From VRUE01 sp963716735 (GTDB lineage Bacteria > Actinomycetota > Thermoleophilia > Solirubrobacterales > 70-9): a stretch of DNA of 64,000 nucleotides. The stretch spans positions 1,488,001 to 1,552,000 of the forward strand of contig OY970321.1 in NCBI GenBank assembly GCA_963716735.1. Reading direction: 5' to 3'. Under the pieces are notes generated by a model that saw only the letters and a program-made list of their open reading frames with translations, did not search any database and was not told the origin of the DNA. Position numbers and translations under genes: made by a program. Shown here in pieces: positions 8,004-16,948 of the stretch (its first letter is position 1; the number at the start of each line of letters is the position of its first letter).

Positions 8004-9257
8004 TCAGGAAGCTTCGCCTGGGAGCAGCGCCGAAGTCGTCTGCTCGAGCACCCGGCGCCAGGCTGATGACTGCTCGGGCTCCTCTTCGGAAGCGCGCTCG
8101 ACGGCGCGGCGCACACGGCGCTCGGAGATCTCGAGTCCGTGGCGCTCGGAGATCTCGTGGTAGCGGTCGTAGTCCTGCGCGAGCGTCGCGGTGACCGACT
8201 CGAAGCCGTGCCGGGCGATCTGCAGCCGTCGCGAGTAGTCCATGATCGGCGTCCCGAACATCAGCTCGTCGTTGGGCTCGGGCTCGACCAGGATGATGTC
8301 GACGCCGGGGTACTTCTCCTGCCAGTGGGCGACGGCCTCGTGCAGACGAGCGTGAGCGATCAGGCGGAAGGCCTGGTTGGCGATCGCCGGCAGGCCCATG
8401 TCCGAGACCCGCCGCACGCGCGTCCCGAACACCGTCGGGATCGTCTGCTCGAAGTCGTTGACATAGGGAACCATCGGGTTCACCACGATGATGAACTTCG
8501 CTCCCTTCTCGACCGCGATGTCGACGTTGGTGGTCGAACGGATGCCGCCGTCGACGAGCTGCCGACCCTTCAGGTCGACCGGCTTGTAGACGATCGGCAG
8601 CGCGGTCGAGCACTCGACCGCCTTCGATATCGGCACGTCGTCCCAGCCCTCCTCGCCGAAGACGAGGCGCTCGCAGGTATCGAGGTCGGTCGCGGTCAGG
8701 TAGAGCTCGGTGTCGAGCTGGCGGAAGTCGTTGATGTGACCGGCGTCCGCAAGAGCCTGCTCGACGTAGTCGGCGATCCCGCTGCCGGAGTAGAGGCCGG
8801 TCGGCAGCGCCTCAGCGAGACCGACGCCGATGTCCATCGCCGAGAAGTCCCCCATCTGCACCAGCCTGCGCATCAGCTCAAGCGAGCGCAGGGGCAGCAT
8901 TGCCGCTTTCTGCAGGAACCCGAGGTAGTTGAGCTTCAGCACCTTGTCGAGGTCGAGGTCGTCGAGGTCCGAGGGCACCCGCTTGTTGATCACCTGCATC
9001 ATTTCGTCGGGGGTGACGCCGTTGGCCAGCATCGTGGCGACGAACGAGCCGGCGCTGGTGCCGACGTAGACGTCGAAGTTGTTGACCGTGCTGTTCACCG
9101 CGAGCAGGTCGAGGGCACGCAGAGCGCCGATCTCGTAGACGCCGCCGGTGAATCCGCCGCCGCCGAGGACCAGAGCCGTCTTCGAAGGCCGTTTACGACC
9201 CTTGCCGCGTTTGCGACGCGTGGGAGTCTCGATGTCGACGACCTTGCCCATAAACAT
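8004..9257 (-). CDS. patatin-like phospholipase
   Basis: 417 residues. A patatin domain covers about 25-290. The oxyanion loop is GGGGFTGG (32-39), the nucleophile elbow GTSAGS has Ser68, and the DGG of the Ser-Asp dyad is in LVDGGIRS (near 235). It hydrolyses acyl esters of (phospho)lipids. The C-terminal 120 residues are charged and helical. Two in-frame starts exist, ATG 9257 and ATG 9251 (MGKVVDI); neither has a clear Shine-Dalgarno. A basic N-terminal stretch (RRKRGKGRKR) precedes the domain. The nested palindrome at 9283-9372 lies 26 bases upstream of the start. Confidence 0.9.
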   Translation of the reverse strand: MFMGKVVDIETPTRRKRGKGRKRPSKTALVLGGGGFTGGVYEIGALRALDLLAVNSTVNNFDVYVGTSAGSFVATMLANGVTPDEMMQVINKRVPSDLDDLDLDKVLKLNYLGFLQKAAMLPLRSLELMRRLVQMGDFSAMDIGVGLAEALPTGLYSGSGIADYVEQALADAGHINDFRQLDTELYLTATDLDTCERLVFGEEGWDDVPISKAVECSTALPIVYKPVDLKGRQLVDGGIRSTTNVDIAVEKGAKFIIVVNPMVPYVNDFEQTIPTVFGTRVRRVSDMGLPAIANQAFRLIAHARLHEAVAHWQEKYPGVDIILVEPEPNDELMFGTPIMDYSRRLQIARHGFESVTATLAQDYDRYHEISERHGLEISERRVRRAVERASEEEPEQSSAWRRVLEQTTSALLPGEAS

Positions 9258-9282
9258 GGATTATCCCAGAGTTGGCGGCTGC

Positions 9283-9372
9283 CCAGGATGGGGGACCTCT
9301 CGCCCGGACAAGTTGCCGCGGAAGACGCGGCAACTTTGAGTATCCGCCCGTTCGAGAGGTCCCCCATCCTGG
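9283..9372 (+). repeat. nested palindrome element, family A copy 1
   Basis: Perfect 20-bp outer arms (9283-9302 and 9353-9372) enclose CCGGACAA (9304-9311), an 11-bp inner hairpin (9310-9320 with 9326-9336, loop GAAGA) and TTTGAGTATCCGCCCGTT (9335-9352). The two unpaired strings recur exactly in the copy at 14409-14499, while both stems differ in sequence. The element fills the divergent gap between the patatin and PBP4 genes. Confidence 0.85.
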
Positions 9373-9417
9373 CCGCTCGAAGCGCTACCTTCGACGACTC
9401 TCGTGTTGCAATGGCCA

Positions 9418-10656
9418 ATGAGACGAGCTGTGCTGCTCTTCATCCTGCTCGCCGTTCTGGCGCTGCCGCCGACGGCTGCCGAAGCGGCAAGTAGTAGCTG
9501 CCAGCAGATGCGGGAACGGCTGGTCTATGGAGGTGGATCGGCCAGCGGTCTGTTTGTGATTGACGCGGAGAGCGGCAAGGTCGTCTGCGCGCGGGCCGCG
9601 AAGACGCCCCGATCCCTTGCCTCTAACACGAAGCTGTTCACGACCGCGACCGCGCTCGCGCGCTTCGGGCCCGAGTACCGCATCGTCACCAAGCTGCTGA
9701 CCGACGGAAGCATCGGGCTCAACGGCGTCCTGCGCGGCAGCCTCTACTTGCAGGGGGCGGGAGACCCTGCCCTCGGGGTTCCCTCCTTCTACAACCGCTA
9801 CGGCGGTGGCATCGGCACGAATCTGCTCGCCCTCGGGGCTCAACTTCGCGCCGTGGGCGTGCGCGGTGTGACCGGCAGGCTCTACGCCGACGACACCATC
9901 TTCGACCGCCTGCGCGGCGTCGCCGACTCCGGCTACGCGACCAGCCCATACATCGGCCCGCTCTCCGGACTCGCCTTCGATTCCGGCTACCGCGGCTCGA
10001 TCAGCCAAGGCTTTGCCTCCGACCCGGGGGCGCTCGCGGCGACGAAGCTCGCCGCTGCGCTGAGCTCCTCCGGCGTCTCCGTTCGCGCTCAGGTCGCCCG
10101 CGGCGTCACTCCGGCCGACGCCGAGACGCTCGCCAGCGTGCGCTCACCGACCATGTCGCGGCTGGTCGAGGCAACCGACGTCTACTCGAACAACTTCTTC
10201 GCCGAGATGCTCGCAAAGCTGCTCGGAGCCCACTTCGGCGGCGCCGGGACCACCCAGGCCGGAACCGACGTGGTCGAGCGCTTCGCCCGCAGCCACGGCT
10301 CGGGGATCCAGGCAATCGACGGCTCCGGCCTGACCCGCGGCAACCGCGCTTCCCCGGCCCAGGTCGTGGGCCTCCTGCAGGCGATGCGCGGGACCGTGGT
10401 CGGCGACGAATTCATCCAGGACCTGGCGCTCACCGGCCATGAGGGGACCGTTGCCGATCGCATGCGCGGAACCGCCGCCTACGGTCGCTGCCGCACCAAG
10501 ACCGGCACCATCACGGCCGTCAGCGCCCTCTCCGGCTACTGCTTCAACCGCAACGGCCGCATCATGATCTTCTCGATCCTGATGAACAGCGTCAGCGACC
10601 TCTCGCTAGCTCACTACGAGCAGGACAAGATCGCTGGCCTGGTCGCCTCCTACTGA
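9418..10656 (+). CDS. dacB: D-alanyl-D-alanine carboxypeptidase/endopeptidase, PBP4 family
   Basis: 412 residues from ATG 9418, chosen because it gives a clean signal peptide (MRRAVLLFILLAVLALP, cleavage after AEA). An in-frame GTG at 9403 would add five residues. Penicillin-binding active-site motifs appear in order: SNTK (Ser69, Lys72), SNN in VYSNNFF and KTG in RTKTGTIT. The large insertion between SxxK and SxN is the hallmark of class-C PBP4/DacB. It trims peptidoglycan stem peptides outside the membrane. It lies convergent to ligA with only 3 bases between stops. Confidence 0.92.
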   Translation: MRRAVLLFILLAVLALPPTAAEAASSSCQQMRERLVYGGGSASGLFVIDAESGKVVCARAAKTPRSLASNTKLFTTATALARFGPEYRIVTKLLTDGSIGLNGVLRGSLYLQGAGDPALGVPSFYNRYGGGIGTNLLALGAQLRAVGVRGVTGRLYADDTIFDRLRGVADSGYATSPYIGPLSGLAFDSGYRGSISQGFASDPGALAATKLAAALSSSGVSVRAQVARGVTPADAETLASVRSPTMSRLVEATDVYSNNFFAEMLAKLLGAHFGGAGTTQAGTDVVERFARSHGSGIQAIDGSGLTRGNRASPAQVVGLLQAMRGTVVGDEFIQDLALTGHEGTVADRMRGTAAYGRCRTKTGTITAVSALSGYCFNRNGRIMIFSILMNSVSDLSLAHYEQDKIAGLVASY

Positions 10657-10659
10657 GCC

Positions 10660-12684
10660 CTAGGAGCCGCTGGTCAGAAGCGCACGCAGACCGGCCTCAT
10701 CGAGGATCTCGGTCTCGAATTTCTCCGCCTTTGCCAGCTTCGAGCCGGGGTTCTCGCCCGCGACCACGTAGTCGGTTTTTTTCGAGACCGAGTTGACGAC
10801 CTTCCCCCCCGCCCCCTTGATCAGCGCCGCCGCCTCCTCGCGGGTCAGCTCCGGCAGGGTGCCGGTCAGGACCAGAGTCTTGCCCTCCATCGGGCCACCC
10901 TCGGAGCGCCGTTCGGAGGCGTCCTGCTCCAGTCGCAGCCCTTTGTCGCGCAGCTTCTCGATCAACTGCCAGGTCGGCTCGTCGGCAAGCGACTCGGCGA
11001 TCTGCACAGCCATGATCGGTCCCACACCCTCGACCTCCTCGATCCGCTCCGGATCGGCCTCGTGCAGGGCGTCGATCGAGCCGAAGTGGTCGGCCAGCGC
11101 CTCCGCGGTGACGTAGCCGACCCCGGGCAGGCCGAGCGCGTAGAGCACCCGTTTGAAGGGCCGCTGCCGCGAGCCGTCGATCGCCGCCAGCAGGTTGCGG
11201 GCGGAGGTCTCGGCGAAGCGATCCATCTCCACCAGTTGCTCCTCCGTCAGGTCGTAGATGTCGGCGACGTCGGCGATCAAGCCTTCCTCGAGGAAGCGCA
11301 TCGCCTGCTTCTCGCCGAAACCGTCGATGTCCATCGCTCCCTTGCTGACGAAGTGCTTGACGTGCTGGAAGGACTGGCCCGGGCAGCCGGTGCGGTTGGG
11401 GCAGATCGTGAACACAGCGCCATCGGGCTTGACCGTCGCGGTTCCGCAGGCCGGGCACTTCTTCGGCGGCTTCGGTTTGCGTGCGCTCTTGTTCTCACGT
11501 TTCTGGATCATCGGCGAGACCACCTGCGGGATCACGTCACCGGCCCGCATCACCACCACCTCGTCGCCGACCCGCACGTCCTTGCGCGCCAGATCCTCCT
11601 CGTTGTGCAGCGTCGCGGTGCTGACGGTGACACCGCCGACGTGGACGGGCTCCAGCATCGCGAAGGGCACCAGGTGGCCGGTGCGGCCGACGTTCCAGAC
11701 GACGTCGGTCATCCTCGTCGTCGCCGTCGTCGGCGCGAACTTCCAGGCGATCGCCCAGCGGGGCTCGCGCCCGACCACGCCCAACTCCCGCCAAAGCGCC
11801 CGCTCGTCGATCTTGACCACGACACCGTCGATCTCGTAGTCGAGCGAGTCGCGCCGCTCCTCCCACCAGTGACAACGTTTGACCACACCCTCTACGCCCT
11901 GGTGGTGGGCAGTGTCGGGGTTGACCTTGAAGCCGCGCTTGCCGAGCCATTCGACCTCATCCATGTGGGTGGCGAGGTCGAGCCCGCGGACGGCGCCGAT
12001 CCCGTAGCACCAGGTCGAGAGCGGCCGTTCAGCCGCCAGCGCGGGGTCGAGCTGGCGGATCGAGCCCGCGGCCGAGTTGCGCGGGTTGGCGAAGGTCGGT
12101 TCCTCGGCTTCGGCGCGGCGCTCGTTTAGCGCTTTGAAGGCGGCAATCGGCAAGTAGACCTCGCCGCGGACTTCGATCAGCTCCGGCGCGTCCTCGATTC
12201 GCAGCGGCACCGAGCCGATCGTGCGCAGATTCTGGGTGACGTCCTCGCCGACCCGGCCGTCGCCGCGAGTTGCGCCGCGGACCAGGACGCCGTCCTCATA
12301 GGTGAGTGAGATGGCCAGGCCGTCGATCTTCGGCTCGGTCGTGTAGCTGAACTCCGAGGCGGTGATGTCGAGTCGCTTCAGGTAGTTGGCGAGCCGGTTC
12401 TCCCAAGCGCGCAGCTCCTCCTCGTTGCGGGCGTTGCCGAGCGAGAGCATCTGCTCGACGTGCTCGACCTGCTGGAAGCGGTCCAGCGGTGGCGCCCCGA
12501 CCCGCTGCGTGGGCGAGTCGGCGGTGCGCAGCTCGGGATGGTCGGCCTCGATCGCGCGTAGCTCGTCGAGCAGCGCGTCGTAAGCGTCGTCGCCGATCTC
12601 GGGTTCGTCGTGGATGTAATAGAGCCGGTTGTGGCGCTCCAGCTCCTGGCGCAGCTCGGCGGCCCTCTCAGCGTCGCCGCTCAC
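10660..12684 (-). CDS. ligA: NAD-dependent DNA ligase LigA
   Basis: 674 residues, the usual bacterial length. Domain Ia is followed by the adenylation domain with KIDG (Lys119 is the AMP acceptor), an OB fold, a four-cysteine zinc finger (CPACG...CPNRTGC, about 412-435), helix-hairpin-helix repeats and a C-terminal BRCT domain (about 595-670, LVLTGTL...NPGSKL). It seals nicks in replication and repair. The GTG start overlaps the surE stop by four bases (GTGA), so the two are translationally coupled. Confidence 0.97.
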   Translation of the reverse strand: MSGDAERAAELRQELERHNRLYYIHDEPEIGDDAYDALLDELRAIEADHPELRTADSPTQRVGAPPLDRFQQVEHVEQMLSLGNARNEEELRAWENRLANYLKRLDITASEFSYTTEPKIDGLAISLTYEDGVLVRGATRGDGRVGEDVTQNLRTIGSVPLRIEDAPELIEVRGEVYLPIAAFKALNERRAEAEEPTFANPRNSAAGSIRQLDPALAAERPLSTWCYGIGAVRGLDLATHMDEVEWLGKRGFKVNPDTAHHQGVEGVVKRCHWWEERRDSLDYEIDGVVVKIDERALWRELGVVGREPRWAIAWKFAPTTATTRMTDVVWNVGRTGHLVPFAMLEPVHVGGVTVSTATLHNEEDLARKDVRVGDEVVVMRAGDVIPQVVSPMIQKRENKSARKPKPPKKCPACGTATVKPDGAVFTICPNRTGCPGQSFQHVKHFVSKGAMDIDGFGEKQAMRFLEEGLIADVADIYDLTEEQLVEMDRFAETSARNLLAAIDGSRQRPFKRVLYALGLPGVGYVTAEALADHFGSIDALHEADPERIEEVEGVGPIMAVQIAESLADEPTWQLIEKLRDKGLRLEQDASERRSEGGPMEGKTLVLTGTLPELTREEAAALIKGAGGKVVNSVSKKTDYVVAGENPGSKLAKAEKFETEILDEAGLRALLTSGS

Positions 12685-13490
12685 GCCGCCGGTGCGCTTG
12701 CCGCCAGCATCTCCTCGAAGCCCCAGCCGCGCAGTCGCTCCAGGCCACCGTGGTCGGTCAGGTCGAAGTGAATCGGCGTCACCGCGATCCGCCCCTGCGA
12801 GACCGCCATCAGGTCGGTCCCCTCGAGCTCCTTGAAGCCGGGCTGCCAGCCGTAGATCTCGTAATGGCGGCGGCCGTCCTCGTCCTCGGAGACCAGCTTC
12901 AGCTCGTCGTTGTAGACGCGCTTACCGAGCTTGGTCACCTCGATCCCGCTCGGCTCGCCGGCGGGGCAGTTGACGTTGATCAGCGTCTCCGGCGGCATCG
13001 GCTCGGTGGTCAGCTCGGCGACGAGCTGGGCCACGAACCGGGCTGCGACGGAGAAGTCGAAGCGGCCGGAGACGTAGCCCATACCGCCACCTGAGGATTG
13101 CTGAGAGATTGCCACCGCCGGGATGCCGAGCACGATCCCCTCGAAGGCAGCGGCGACGGTGCCGGAATAGGTGATGTCGTCGCCGAGGTTGGCGCCGTGG
13201 TTGATCCCGGAGACGATCAGGTCAGGCCGGTGCCCGACCAGGCCCAGCTCGGCGAAACGGACGCAATCGACCGGGGTGCCGTCGGTGGCAAAGCCGCGAT
13301 CGCCATCGCCGAACTCGACTTCCTCGACCGTCAGCGGCGAGCGGGTCGTGATGCTGCGCGCGGTGGCGCTGCGGTTGGAGTCGGGGGCGATCACGTCGAC
13401 GTCTACTCCGTCGAGCTCGCGCAGGGCGCGGCGGGCCGCCTGAAGTCCAGGGGCTGAAATCCCATCGTCGTTGGTCAGCAGAACACGCAC
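12681..13490 (-). CDS. surE: 5'/3'-nucleotidase SurE
   Basis: 269 residues from the GTG at 13490 (VRVLLTNDDG), the standard SurE N-terminus. The open frame continues upstream only through the palindromic element, so earlier starts are rejected. Metal ligands are visible: DD in LTNDDG, Ser in SNRSA and Asn in GINHG. SurE dephosphorylates nucleoside monophosphates. The C-terminal part ends in a typical ITPIHFDLT-like segment. It is coupled to ligA by a GTGA overlap. The palindrome at 13504-13629 begins 13 bases upstream of its start. Confidence 0.93.
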   Translation of the reverse strand: MRVLLTNDDGISAPGLQAARRALRELDGVDVDVIAPDSNRSATARSITTRSPLTVEEVEFGDGDRGFATDGTPVDCVRFAELGLVGHRPDLIVSGINHGANLGDDITYSGTVAAAFEGIVLGIPAVAISQQSSGGGMGYVSGRFDFSVAARFVAQLVAELTTEPMPPETLINVNCPAGEPSGIEVTKLGKRVYNDELKLVSEDEDGRRHYEIYGWQPGFKELEGTDLMAVSQGRIAVTPIHFDLTDHGGLERLRGWGFEEMLAASAPAA

Positions 13491-13503
13491 GAAGGCGATT
13501 CTA

Positions 13504-13629
13504 GGGACGGGGGAAGGGGGTGTCCTCGACTTGCTGGGTTTTCGCCACTGGCGCTGGTGGCCGTCCGAGATCGTTGGTGGGGCGAAAAGAGGACGCCGCT
13601 GCGTCGAGGACACCCCCTTCCCCCGTCCC
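13504..13629 (+). repeat. nested palindrome element, family B copy 1
   Basis: Perfect 27-bp outer arms (13504-13530 and 13603-13629) flank a 72-nt core. The core opens with TTGCTGGGTTTTCGCC and closes with GGGGCGAAAAGAGGACGCC; its TTTTCGCC and GGCGAAAA pair to give an inner stem. The core matches the element at 39748-39864 at 56 of 72 positions. The outer arms differ between copies but are self-complementary in each. It sits between divergent surE and truA. Confidence 0.85.
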
Positions 13630-13669
13630 ATCAAGCGCAGAGGAGCGAGGCTGAGGGCATACTGCGCGC

Positions 13670-14404
13670 GTGGCTACCGTGCGGCTGGACATCGAATACG
13701 ACGGCGCGAGCTTCAAGGGATGGGCGCTGCAGCCTGGACTGCGGACCGTGCAGGGGGAGCTGGAGGGAGCTTTGGCCACGGTGCTGCGCGAGCCGGTGCA
13801 GCTGACCGTGGCTGGGCGGACCGATACGGGGGTGCATGCCCGTGGGCAGGTGGCCAGCTTCGTCACCTCAGCCGAGATCAAGGAGGATCTGGCGCGGCGG
13901 CTCAACGGGGTCGGGCCGGATGACATCGCCGTTACCGCCGCAAGCGCAGCCGAGGACGGCTTCGACGCCCGCCACAGCGCCAAATCGCGCAGCTACCGGT
14001 ACCGCCTCCTAGCCCGCTCCGCTCCAAGCCCCTTCGAGCGGGGTCGTGCCCTCTGGTGGCCCCATCGCATCGACCTGGAGGCGCTCGAAGCCTGCGCCGC
14101 CGCCTTATCCGGCACCCACGACTTCACCGCCTTCACCCCCACCCAGACCGACCACGTCCGCTTCGACCGCGACGTCTACGACGCTTCCTGGAAGCGCGAG
14201 GACGACATCCTCAGCTTCCGCATCACCGCCGACGCCTTCATGCGCAACATGGTGAGGATCCTGGTCGGAACGATGCTGGAGGTAAGCAACGGCCGCCGCA
14301 CCCCCAAAAGCTTCACGAAGCTACTCGAGGGCGCCCCGCGCTCCGCAGCCGGCGACACGGCCCCCCCGCACGGCCTCTACCTGGAGTCGGTCTCCTACGC
14401 TTGA
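13670..14404 (+). CDS. truA: tRNA pseudouridine(38-40) synthase TruA
   Basis: 244 residues, GTG start. It isomerises uridines 38-40 in the tRNA anticodon arm. The catalytic aspartate is Asp52 in GRTDTGVHA; the N-terminal DIEYDGASFKGW and the C-terminal FMRNMVRILVG are also characteristic. Length is normal. In many bacteria truA follows rplQ in the same direction; here it is convergent with rplQ, with a nested palindrome between the stops. Confidence 0.95.
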   Translation: MATVRLDIEYDGASFKGWALQPGLRTVQGELEGALATVLREPVQLTVAGRTDTGVHARGQVASFVTSAEIKEDLARRLNGVGPDDIAVTAASAAEDGFDARHSAKSRSYRYRLLARSAPSPFERGRALWWPHRIDLEALEACAAALSGTHDFTAFTPTQTDHVRFDRDVYDASWKREDDILSFRITADAFMRNMVRILVGTMLEVSNGRRTPKSFTKLLEGAPRSAAGDTAPPHGLYLESVSYA

Positions 14405-14408
14405 GAGC

Positions 14409-14499
14409 GACGGCGGGGGACTCCCTCGAACGGGCGGATACTCAAAACGGCGGCCTAATTAGGCCGCCGTTTGTCCGGACGAGGGAGTCCCCCGCCGTC
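14409..14499 (-). repeat. nested palindrome element, family A copy 2
   Basis: Perfect 20-bp outer arms (14409-14428 and 14480-14499) enclose, on the minus strand, CCGGACAAA, a 28-nt perfect palindrome (14445-14472) and the same 18-nt string TTTGAGTATCCGCCCGTT (14446-14429) found in copy 1. It fills the space between truA and rplQ and could also serve as a bidirectional terminator. Confidence 0.85.
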
Positions 14500-14501
14500 C
14501 C

Positions 14502-14855
14502 CTAAACCAGCTCTAGGTAGACCATCTCGGTGCTGTCAGAGCGCCGAGGTCCAAGCTTGACGATGCGGGTGTATCCGCCGGGCCGCTCCACGTAGCGAGG
14601 CGCGACCTCCTCGAACAGCTTGTGCACGATGAACTTGTCGTCGTGCAGGGTCGCCAGCGCCTGTCGGCGGGCGTGGAGGTCGCCACGCTTGGCCAGCGTG
14701 ATCAGCTGCTCGACCTCGGGCTTGACCGCCTTGGCCTTCGCCTGGCTGGTCTTGATCCGCTCGTGCTCGATCAACTGCTTGGAGAGGTTGGACAGGAGCG
14801 ACTCCCGGTGCGCCGCGTCGCGGCTGAGCTTGTTTCGCTTCTTGCGATGGCGCAT
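14502..14855 (-). CDS. rplQ: 50S ribosomal protein L17
   Basis: 117 residues, the short bacterial form. It starts MRHRKKRNKLSRDAAHRE, the classic L17 N-terminus, and ends in the L17 region YTRIVKLGPRRSD. It is the last gene of the alpha operon, 31 bases after rpoA, and its stop lies 3 bases from the outer arm of the family A palindrome. Confidence 0.97.
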   Translation of the reverse strand: MRHRKKRNKLSRDAAHRESLLSNLSKQLIEHERIKTSQAKAKAVKPEVEQLITLAKRGDLHARRQALATLHDDKFIVHKLFEEVAPRYVERPGGYTRIVKLGPRRSDSTEMVYLELV

Positions 14856-14886
14856 CGGCTTCCTCGACTCGCTCTCTACTGCTTCC

Positions 14887-15879
14887 TCAGTCCGCCGAGA
14901 GATCGAGGCCGCGGGCCTGCAGGGTCTCGATCACTTCCTCGATCGACTTCGAGCCGAAATTGGGGATCGCATTGAGCTCGGACCGGGTCTTGCGAACCAG
15001 GTCGCCGACGGTCTGAACGCCGGCCCGCTTGAGGCAGTTGTAGGAGCGCACACCGAGCTCGAGCTCCTCGATCAGGATCTCGTCGAGGCCGTTGCTCGCC
15101 GCGGACCCGGCCCCGTCGCCCCCGCCGATGGCGGACAGCCCATCGACCGGCAGCGGCGCGGCAATCGCCTCGCGAGCGGTCAGCTCCTCGACTCGCTCGG
15201 CGTCGGTGAAGATCGCCAGGGTCTTGATCAGGATCTCCGAGGCCTCGCGTAGAGCCGCCGCGGGCTCGATCGAGCCGTCGGTCTCCAGATCCAGGGTCAG
15301 TTTGTCGAAGTCGGTCCGCTGACCGACACGGGCCGTCGCAACCGCGTAGGACGTGCGGCGGATCGGCGAGAAGATCGAGTCGATCGGGATCACGCCGATC
15401 GGCTGGTCGTCTGACTTGTTCTCCTCAGCTGGCGAGTAGCCGCGGCCGCGGCCGATCGTCAGGTAGACCTCGAGCTTGGTTTTCTTCTCCAGCGTCGCGA
15501 TCGGAGCGTCGGGGTTGAGGATCTCCACCCCCGACGGGAGGTCGATGTCCTTGGCCTTGACCTCGCCGGGACCGGTGGCAACCAGGGGAGCCTCGACCTC
15601 GTCGGCATCGGTGTGCATGCGAACGACGAGATCCTTCAAGTTGAGGATGATGTCGGTGACGTCCTCTTTGACGCCCGGCACGCTGGAGAACTCGTGCGCG
15701 ACGCCCTCGATGCGGACGCTGGTGACGGCGGCACCGCCCAGCGAAGAGAGCAGGACGCGACGGAGGCCGTTGCCGAACGTGTAGCCGAAGCCCTTGTCGA
15801 GGGGCTCGATCGTGAAGGTGCCGCTGCGGTCATCTGCCTTCTCTGCGGTAATACGAGGGACCTGAAAGTCAGTGGTCAT
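14887..15879 (-). CDS. rpoA: DNA-directed RNA polymerase subunit alpha
   Basis: 330 residues. The N-terminal assembly domain covers about 1-235 (FTIEPLDKGFGYTFGNGLRR). A flexible linker rich in Gly, Ser and Asn follows. The C-terminal domain (about 255-325) contains the helix-hairpin-helix that binds UP elements and activators (LKRAGVQTVGDL, LNAIPNFGSKS). It dimerises to nucleate RNA polymerase. It lies in the alpha operon between rpsD and rplQ. Confidence 0.98.
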   Translation of the reverse strand: MTTDFQVPRITAEKADDRSGTFTIEPLDKGFGYTFGNGLRRVLLSSLGGAAVTSVRIEGVAHEFSSVPGVKEDVTDIILNLKDLVVRMHTDADEVEAPLVATGPGEVKAKDIDLPSGVEILNPDAPIATLEKKTKLEVYLTIGRGRGYSPAEENKSDDQPIGVIPIDSIFSPIRRTSYAVATARVGQRTDFDKLTLDLETDGSIEPAAALREASEILIKTLAIFTDAERVEELTAREAIAAPLPVDGLSAIGGGDGAGSAASNGLDEILIEELELGVRSYNCLKRAGVQTVGDLVRKTRSELNAIPNFGSKSIEEVIETLQARGLDLSAD

Positions 15880-15917
15880 GAGTTCCTTGCTTATGGTGTG
15901 TCAGAAATCGGTCCGGG

Positions 15918-16538
15918 CTACTTGGAGTACAGCTCGACGATGAGCTGCTCCTGTACCGGCGCCGAGATCTCCGCGCGCTCGGGGAGGCGCAGGACCTTGG
16001 CGGTAAGCGAGTCGTGATCGGCCTGCAACCAGGCCGGCACGGTTGAGACAAGCTCGGTTGCTTTGCGAATCGTGTCGGTGGCAGCCGAGCCGGACTTGAT
16101 CGAGATCACGTCCTCGGGGCGTACCTGGTAGGAAGGGACGTCCACCCGGCGCCCGTTGACCAGCCAGTGGCCGTGACCGACCAGCTGCCGGGCCTGGCGC
16201 CGCGAGGCCGCGAAGCCGAGCCTGACCAAGACGTTGTCGAGGCGGGACTCGAGCAGGCGCAACAGGTTCTCGCCGGTGACGCCCTCCTGGCGCGAAGCCT
16301 TGTCGTAGTAGGCGCGAAACTGGCTCTCGAGGACCTGGTAGTAGCGACGGGTCTTCTGCTTCTCGCGCAGCTGCACCCGGTACTCGGACTGCCGCATCCG
16401 GCCGCGGCCATGGTCGCCAGGCGGGTATGAGCGACGCTCGACACCGCACTTGTCGGTGAAGCAACGCTCACCCTTGAGGAAGAGCTTCTGGCCCTCGCGA
16501 CGGCACTGCTTGCACTGGGCGGAGGTGTCGCGTGCCAC
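15918..16538 (-). CDS. rpsD: 30S ribosomal protein S4
   Basis: 206 residues. The N-terminal zinc-type motif has cysteines in CKQCRREG and CFTDKCGVERR. The S4 RNA-binding domain follows (about 95-160, RLDNVLVRLGFA...GHWLVNGRRVD). S4 nucleates 30S assembly and in many bacteria represses its own operon. The GTG start shares one base with the rpsK stop (TAGTG). Confidence 0.97.
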   Translation of the reverse strand: MARDTSAQCKQCRREGQKLFLKGERCFTDKCGVERRSYPPGDHGRGRMRQSEYRVQLREKQKTRRYYQVLESQFRAYYDKASRQEGVTGENLLRLLESRLDNVLVRLGFAASRRQARQLVGHGHWLVNGRRVDVPSYQVRPEDVISIKSGSAATDTIRKATELVSTVPAWLQADHDSLTAKVLRLPERAEISAPVQEQLIVELYSK

Positions 16539-16939
16539 TAGACCCGCCTCCGCTTCTTCGGCCGACAGCCGTTGTGGGCCTGCGGCGAAACGTCCTTCAC
16601 GGTGGTCACGTCGAGGCCCGCGGCCTGCAGCGAGCGGATCGCGGTCTCGCGACCCGAACCGGCACCCTTGGCGAAGACCTCGACTTTTTCAAGACCGTGT
16701 TCCATCCCCTTCTTCGCAGCGGCGTCGGCGGTGACCTGGGCGGCGAAGGGGGTCGACTTGCGCGAGCCTTTGAAACCGGCCGAGCCGGCCGACTCCCAGG
16801 CGATGACGTTGCCCTGGGGGTCGGTCAGGGTGACGATCGTGTTGTTGAAAGAAGTCTTGATGTGAGCCTGTCCGTAGGCGATGTTCTTTTTGACGCGGCG
16901 CTTGGAGCGCCCTTTGGCGGGTTTTTTTGCTGCTGCCAT
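16538..16939 (-). CDS. rpsK: 30S ribosomal protein S11
   Basis: 133 residues with a basic N-terminus (KKPAKGRSKRRVKK), the S11 core (GQAHIKTSFNNTIVTLTD) and the C-terminal PQAHNGCRPKKRRRV that contacts 16S rRNA at the platform. It overlaps rpsD by one base and follows rpsM by nine. Confidence 0.97.
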   Translation of the reverse strand: MAAAKKPAKGRSKRRVKKNIAYGQAHIKTSFNNTIVTLTDPQGNVIAWESAGSAGFKGSRKSTPFAAQVTADAAAKKGMEHGLEKVEVFAKGAGSGRETAIRSLQAAGLDVTTVKDVSPQAHNGCRPKKRRRV

Positions 16940-16948
16940 CTGGCTCTC

